This document shows positions 14,970 through 18,928 of a DNA stretch of 18,928 nucleotides, in pieces (the stretch's first letter is position 1; every line of letters starts with the position of its first letter). Origin of the DNA: Bdellovibrionota bacterium (lineage in GTDB: Bacteria; Bdellovibrionota; Bacteriovoracia; Bacteriovoracales; Bacteriovoracaceae); assembly GCA_030836365.1 (NCBI GenBank), contig JAURQB010000066.1, positions 1 to 18,928 on the forward strand. The letters run 5' to 3'. The notes beneath the pieces are model-generated. The model searched no databases. It was not told where the DNA came from and saw only the letters and a list, made by a program, of their open reading frames with translations. A program made the position numbers and the translations under genes.

Positions 14970-14990
14970 GATATTAAAAGGGAATTTGCA

Positions 14991-15677
14991 ATGCTTCATA
15001 TCAACTTAGAAACGTGCGTGTCAACTCAGTCTTACCTGAAAGAAAAACTTCAATCAGATCCGAGCCTTATTAATCAAGATCTACTTATCACAACTGAAGT
15101 TCAAGAAGGTGGTGTAGGCCGAGGCCCTAATAAATGGACACATTTTGAGGGGGCAATAAGTATGAGCTGTCTTCTCCCGACAATCACACCTCTAACAACA
15201 GCCCCATTACAAGTTGGTTTAATTCTCTCCAAATTTTTCAGATCTCACTTTAATGAGGAAGTGTATCTCAAATGGCCAAATGACCTAATGACAAAAGAAG
15301 GAATAAAAGTGGGGGGGATAATATGTCAGCTGGAGCAAAATAAAATTATTGCAGGTATTGGAATTAATTTATTTAAAGATGAAGCACATCACACAATGCC
15401 TTTTATTTGCGACGGACTAAATTTAAAAAAAGAGGATATCACTTCAAATAAGCTAGCGGCCAAAATTTACGGATATTTGATCCAGCATTTTCAAACACCA
15501 TTTTCATCCACCGAATGGAGTAGTTTTTGTTACCACTTAAATAAAAACGTCAAAATAACTGACGAATTTGTCACCGAATCAGGAATATTTACTGGCATAT
15601 CACCTATTGGCGAAGCCATCCTTAATCAAGATGGAGTTACCAAAAAGGTATTAACAGGATCGTTATTTCTTATCTGA
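14991..15677 (+). CDS. birA: Biotin--[acetyl-CoA-carboxylase] ligase, HTH-less BirA
   Basis: A 228-residue ligase that activates biotin with ATP and attaches it to the lysine of biotin carboxyl carrier protein. Motifs: GVGRGPNKW (41-49), the biotinyl-AMP loop of GRGR..R.W type but with fewer arginines than in E. coli; KWPNDL (94-99); KVGGII (106-111); GIGIN (122-126). The N-terminal DNA-binding domain of E. coli BirA is absent, so this is a group I ligase and not a repressor. The ATG at 14991 is preferred because AAGGGA precedes it by 7 bases. An in-frame TTG at 14961 would lie over the -10 box. Its 3' end overlaps the convergent acidic-protein gene by 15 bases. Confidence 0.92.
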   Translation: MLHINLETCVSTQSYLKEKLQSDPSLINQDLLITTEVQEGGVGRGPNKWTHFEGAISMSCLLPTITPLTTAPLQVGLILSKFFRSHFNEEVYLKWPNDLMTKEGIKVGGIICQLEQNKIIAGIGINLFKDEAHHTMPFICDGLNLKKEDITSNKLAAKIYGYLIQHFQTPFSSTEWSSFCYHLNKNVKITDEFVTESGIFTGISPIGEAILNQDGVTKKVLTGSLFLI

Positions 15678-17054
15678 ATCTTTTGAGAGATAAACTTGCT
15701 TCGCAATTTCTTCAACCTCATGCTTAATGATATTTTCAGCAAGGTCTGGAATTACTTCCCATGCAATTTTTTCAATTTTTTCAGAAAATAAATCTTTAAC
15801 AATTTTTTCTAAAGCTGGTGTCAAAGCTTCTTTCACTTTTTCAACAATCTCCGCTTCCATATTTTCATCAAATACAGGTGCTGATTTTTGTGAGCTTGTA
15901 GGAGCTGTCACTTCATCCAAAGTAATTGAACTAAATCTTTTAGAAGGAATAATTTTAAAATTATCTTCTTCATCTAAACCTTTAAAGAAGTCTTCCTTAA
16001 TTTGCTTAGAAGCTTGAACTTCCGTTATTGGCTTATCTAAGGTTTTCTTAATTTTTGGAAAGTCATCCGTTGCCCAAAAATCATCTGGGTCAACTTCATC
16101 ATCTTTTTCGATCTCCGAAGCCAAATCATTTTTCATTTCTTGAGTGATATTATAAGAAGGGTCCGTCTCTTCAGCCGCATTATCTGCATCTAAATCAACA
16201 GCAAGTTCATCAGCGGGTATTAACTTGGAAGTCGGCTCATCTTGCTCGCTTGCAGTTTCTCCTGGTTCAGATTTTGCCCCTCCTGGATACTCAAGATCAT
16301 CACTATCAGGTAAAATCACATCGTCATCTTCTTCTGTCGAAGCTGTAAGCTGAGTAAGGTCGGGGTACTCTAAGTCACTTTCTTCTGGAAAGCTCTCTTC
16401 ATCTTCGGTTATACTCACCGGCTCATTCGGCCCTGATTCATCGCCTTTAAGTTCTGATGAAAGTTCATGCAAATTAGACCTAAACTCGGTGGTTTCTTCC
16501 AAATCTACATCTTTGACAAGATCATCTATAGAATGCTCACTAGTGAGATCGTCTTCTTCAAAAAAGTTTTTCCCGAGATGATCCAAAATACTGCTCTTAT
16601 CTGAGCCTTCTTCACTAGAAGCGACATCCGGATCTGATGAGTCTAATATTTCCTTTTTATCCTCATCATTTAAACCAATTTCTAAGTCTGTTTCATCAAG
16701 GTCTTTTAACAGGTTTTCTCTTTCATTTTCGTCTTGTTTATCAACTTTTAGATCACTAATATCATGCTCACTAGGACGGTCTTCCCCCAAGGAGTCAAGA
16801 AATGAAAATTCTTCATCATCAATCAAGTCCGGTACGTCGAGCGTTACTGTGGACGACTCATCATTTTTACTCATTAAAACGGGTGGAATATCCATTCCCC
16901 AATTTGCAAGTTCTCCTTCAAGAGACGGATCTGAACTTAGCTCTGGGTCCACAGAAATATCATCAAATGATTCTCCCGCTAAAAAATCGGAAACTTTTTT
17001 ATCTGAAGGGCCGGACATAACCCATTGTTCATCTGACTTTTTATCTTCAGTCAT
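15663..17054 (-). CDS. Very acidic, low-complexity protein with helical C-terminal domain
   Basis: A 463-residue protein without signal peptide or membrane segment. Residues about 1-390 are dominated by Asp, Glu and Ser with repeated short hydrophobic anchors (for example DLEYPDL and DLEYPGG), typical of an intrinsically disordered linker. The C-terminal 65 residues are different: amphipathic helices with EKIVKDLFSEKIEKIAWEVI and PDLAENIIKHEVEEIAK. The W-x-x-[IV]-P-D-[LI]-[AV]-E pattern there resembles the C-terminal helices found in PopZ-like and several deltaproteobacterial scaffold or response-regulator proteins; this is a resemblance only. Such a layout suits a scaffold that oligomerises by its C-terminus and recruits partners through the acidic region. 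It is the third gene after the TPR and PP2C-like genes, 50 bases from the latter, with a weak ribosome binding site. Confidence 0.65.
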   Translation of the reverse strand: MTEDKKSDEQWVMSGPSDKKVSDFLAGESFDDISVDPELSSDPSLEGELANWGMDIPPVLMSKNDESSTVTLDVPDLIDDEEFSFLDSLGEDRPSEHDISDLKVDKQDENERENLLKDLDETDLEIGLNDEDKKEILDSSDPDVASSEEGSDKSSILDHLGKNFFEEDDLTSEHSIDDLVKDVDLEETTEFRSNLHELSSELKGDESGPNEPVSITEDEESFPEESDLEYPDLTQLTASTEEDDDVILPDSDDLEYPGGAKSEPGETASEQDEPTSKLIPADELAVDLDADNAAEETDPSYNITQEMKNDLASEIEKDDEVDPDDFWATDDFPKIKKTLDKPITEVQASKQIKEDFFKGLDEEDNFKIIPSKRFSSITLDEVTAPTSSQKSAPVFDENMEAEIVEKVKEALTPALEKIVKDLFSEKIEKIAWEVIPDLAENIIKHEVEEIAKQVYLSKDSDKK

Positions 17055-17104
17055 TTTTTAACTCACATGTTCTCAATAAGTAACAGTGGAAAAGATACCA
17101 ATTT

Positions 17105-17842
17105 TTAAAACTCTAGACAAACAATACTTTGATTAGCCTTGGAGTCACGCCCTTTTGCTAAATTAAACAATTCATTTTTTAAAACATCTGGACGATCGCC
17201 AAGTTGGCTTAATAATATTGATAACTCAGTTAAGTTAAAAGGTGCATATGTCCCACTTGAAAGCAGAAATACCCTATCGCCAGGGTAAGTTTTTACTTCT
17301 TGCACAAAAAACTCAAGGTCATCAAATAAACCCAGTCCGCTAGAAGGATAACACTGCGAGCCACCTTCACCTGTGATACGAACTTCTGCGCTGGTATGAG
17401 GGAAATAACAAATCTGAGAGGACTCTCCACGCAAACAAATCGCCATACAATTTCCCGTTCCAACTAGCTGCATACGATGCTCGCCGGCCGTGCCCCCAAG
17501 AAAGCTTGCACCGCCACGAGAATTAGTTCCCTTTCCATTATTCATCTCTTTTACCTTTGAATGCGCAAGATAAAGAGAGTTAATAAGGGCGTTCGTTTCG
17601 ATAGAGTAATTCGGGTTGAAGTAAAGTGGAAGTGTTGCATCCTCATCTTCCGATAAAATCCCGTAGCTATCTAATACCGTTTTTTTAACTTCCTCAGCAA
17701 CCCGATCTCCAATCCCGCTACCACCATAACCATCAACAATTCCGAAAAGTCCATGGCGCACATCCACGATGAGTGAGTCCTCATTGATTTCTAGTTCTGG
17801 CCCACTGCCACTATTAGCAAAATATGAATTTAACCCGCTCAT
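17105..17842 (-). CDS. PP2C-fold (PPM) protein lacking catalytic residues
   Basis: A 245-residue protein with the PPM layout: NEDSLIVD (20-27) and HGLFGIVDGYGGSGIGDRVA (30-49) match motifs I-II of Ser/Thr phosphatases of the PP2C type, with Asp37-Gly38 kept. The other active-site positions are changed. The GDSR motif reads GTGN (128-131), the SDG motif reads SSG (195-197), the final DN motif reads AN (236-237), and the phosphate-binding Arg before NEDS is Leu/Glu. Since two of the replaced Asp residues hold the metal pair, it is probably inactive as a phosphatase and may bind a phosphoprotein or act as a structural regulator. GGAG lies 5 bases before the ATG inside the end of the upstream TPR gene (1 base apart), so translation is coupled. 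Confidence 0.75.
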   Translation of the reverse strand: MSGLNSYFANSGSGPELEINEDSLIVDVRHGLFGIVDGYGGSGIGDRVAEEVKKTVLDSYGILSEDEDATLPLYFNPNYSIETNALINSLYLAHSKVKEMNNGKGTNSRGGASFLGGTAGEHRMQLVGTGNCMAICLRGESSQICYFPHTSAEVRITGEGGSQCYPSSGLGLFDDLEFFVQEVKTYPGDRVFLLSSGTYAPFNLTELSILLSQLGDRPDVLKNELFNLAKGRDSKANQSIVCLEF

Positions 17843-17843
17843 G

Positions 17844-18928
17844 TTACTCCAAATATTCTCTTAGTTTTAGGGAAGCTTTTTTATAGTAGTCACTGTCACT
17901 AGGACTAATTTGTTGTACTTCTTGAAACTTTTCTTTAGCTTCCTTGAAAAGCATCAAGGACTCACTGATCAAACCATCTCGATAAACTTTTTGGGAACGA
18001 AGAGTAAGAATGTCTCTTATTTCATTCATCTCATCCAACGCTTCTGTATTTGTCGGCTCATGATCTAAAATACCAAGATATTGCTCGTATGCTGCTTTTA
18101 AGTCCTGTCCTTCTTTTAAACTTCTTGCTTTTCCAATCATGGGGCCGATTTTATTTTTTAAATTTGCTTTTGAAACTTTCAGCATTTCAGTGGCTTCTTT
18201 GACAAGGTCCTCATCCATATCCTTAATTCTTAAAAACTCCTCAACTTTTAAAATAGCTTTATACCATTCTTCTTTTCCATAAAAAGTTCTTGAAGCACTA
18301 ATTTGACTAAGCTTTCTTTTTCTATCCGCATCCTTCTGCGCCTTCTCCATCGCTAAACGTTCTTGTTCTTTCTTCCACGCATTTATTTCAAGCTTTAGTT
18401 GAGGAACATCAAAATTTTCAGGATCAATTTCAAGGATTTTAGAAAAAATTCCTTCTGCCGCTTGAACCTGCCTCTCTTTTACATACTTTTGAGCACTGAC
18501 AATCAGTTTATCAATCTTTTCTTGTCTCCTCTTAGCTTCAACCTCTGCAATCCTCTTTTTTTCTAGCTCTTCTAACTTTGCAAGCCCCTCTCTCGCCATT
18601 TGATATAAAGACCTGGCTTGTTTATAATCAGGGGCTAATTTCATTACATAATCAAGCTCAGAAAGTGACTCTGAGTACTTTCCTTGCTGAATAAACTCAA
18701 ACGCAAGTTGATACTTTGAAGCAACAACCTCTCTTTCTTGAAGAGTTAATTTTTCGAGACTATTCTTTGGACCTTTTTTAACGGCACCTTTTGTGTCTTT
18801 GTTATCAGCTGTTTTTTCTGCATTTGGTTTTTTCGTGGGTGTATTAACTTGCTTGGGCTCCTCGGAGTCCAGGAGGAGAAATATCAACAACAACCCAATT
18901 GCTCCATAAATTTTTTGTTTTTTTGGAG
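17844..18928 (-). CDS. Membrane-anchored TPR protein, N-terminus outside the window
   Basis: The frame stays open to the right edge, so the 5' end is missing. A TTG at 18893 is not a credible start: in-frame upstream codons read PKKQKIYGAIG and continue into LLLIFLLLD, a basic flank followed by one membrane helix. The segment after the helix is Lys/Pro-rich, then about five TPR-like units follow (for example YQLAFEFIQQGKYSESLSEL, AAEGIFSKILEIDPEN, AAYEQYLGILDHEPTN), with a charged coiled coil between the first two. The TPR part should lie on the far side of the membrane from the missing N-terminal domain. An N-terminal FHA domain is common in this architecture and would suit the PP2C-like neighbour, but it cannot be seen here. 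It is followed after 1 base by the PP2C-like gene. Confidence 0.75.
   Translation of the reverse strand, partial: PKKQKIYGAIGLLLIFLLLDSEEPKQVNTPTKKPNAEKTADNKDTKGAVKKGPKNSLEKLTLQEREVVASKYQLAFEFIQQGKYSESLSELDYVMKLAPDYKQARSLYQMAREGLAKLEELEKKRIAEVEAKRRQEKIDKLIVSAQKYVKERQVQAAEGIFSKILEIDPENFDVPQLKLEINAWKKEQERLAMEKAQKDADRKRKLSQISASRTFYGKEEWYKAILKVEEFLRIKDMDEDLVKEATEMLKVSKANLKNKIGPMIGKARSLKEGQDLKAAYEQYLGILDHEPTNTEALDEMNEIRDILTLRSQKVYRDGLISESLMLFKEAKEKFQEVQQISPSDSDYYKKASLKLREYLE

Noticed and set aside
14961..14990. TTG at 14961 as the birA start
   Set aside because: It would place the initiation codon over the TATAAT box; ATG 14991 has AAGGGA at good spacing.
18891..18893. TTG at 18893 as the start of the TPR protein
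   Set aside because: It would cut into a membrane helix, and the frame is open with a basic flank to the window edge, so the gene is partial.

Overview
The window is low-GC DNA from a Gram-negative bacterium. The gene style suggests a member of the Bdellovibrionota, most likely a Bacteriovorax/Halobacteriovorax-like predator: many secreted proteins with no clear family, an HTH regulator coupled to a small exported protein, and an FHA/TPR/PP2C-type cluster. This placement is inference from gene content; there is no rRNA here to settle it. The window is chromosomal and mostly housekeeping, with accessory secreted genes in the middle.

Layout. (1) 1-2870: the 5' end of carA (carbamoyl-phosphate synthase small subunit) runs off the left edge on the minus strand. 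Divergent from it is a three-gene operon: an SxtJ-type membrane protein, a 50-residue DUF5989-type membrane protein, and a NodU/TobZ-family carbamoyltransferase, closed by a strong intrinsic terminator. CarA helps make carbamoyl phosphate, which is the substrate of that transferase. (2) 2874-7888: a large secreted cysteine-repeat protein (about 15 C...CC...C units) is divergent from a two-gene operon of secreted proteins, the second being an HExxH metalloprotease. (3) 8052-9175: an HTH regulator overlaps a small secreted protein that ends in a glycine-rich tail. (4) 9177-12010 (minus): an operon of an M23 lipoprotein endopeptidase, a SAM methyltransferase and a TauD-like dioxygenase. (5) 12095-13324: a DnaQ-type exonuclease fused to a GIY-YIG nuclease. 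(6) 13325-13593: a noncoding interval with a tRNA-like relic and a long hairpin full of tandem G.A mismatches, abutting tRNA-Pro(UGG). (7) 13645-14946 (minus): rph-rdgB, divergent from an HTH-less birA. (8) 15663-18928 (minus): a TPR protein (5' end outside the window), a PP2C-fold protein lacking catalytic residues, and a very acidic protein with a helical C-terminus.

The observations most worth a second look are the tandem-G.A hairpin beside tRNA-Pro, the cysteine-repeat secreted protein, the apparent PP2C pseudophosphatase with its TPR and acidic partners, and the regulator plus Gly-tailed secreted protein pair.
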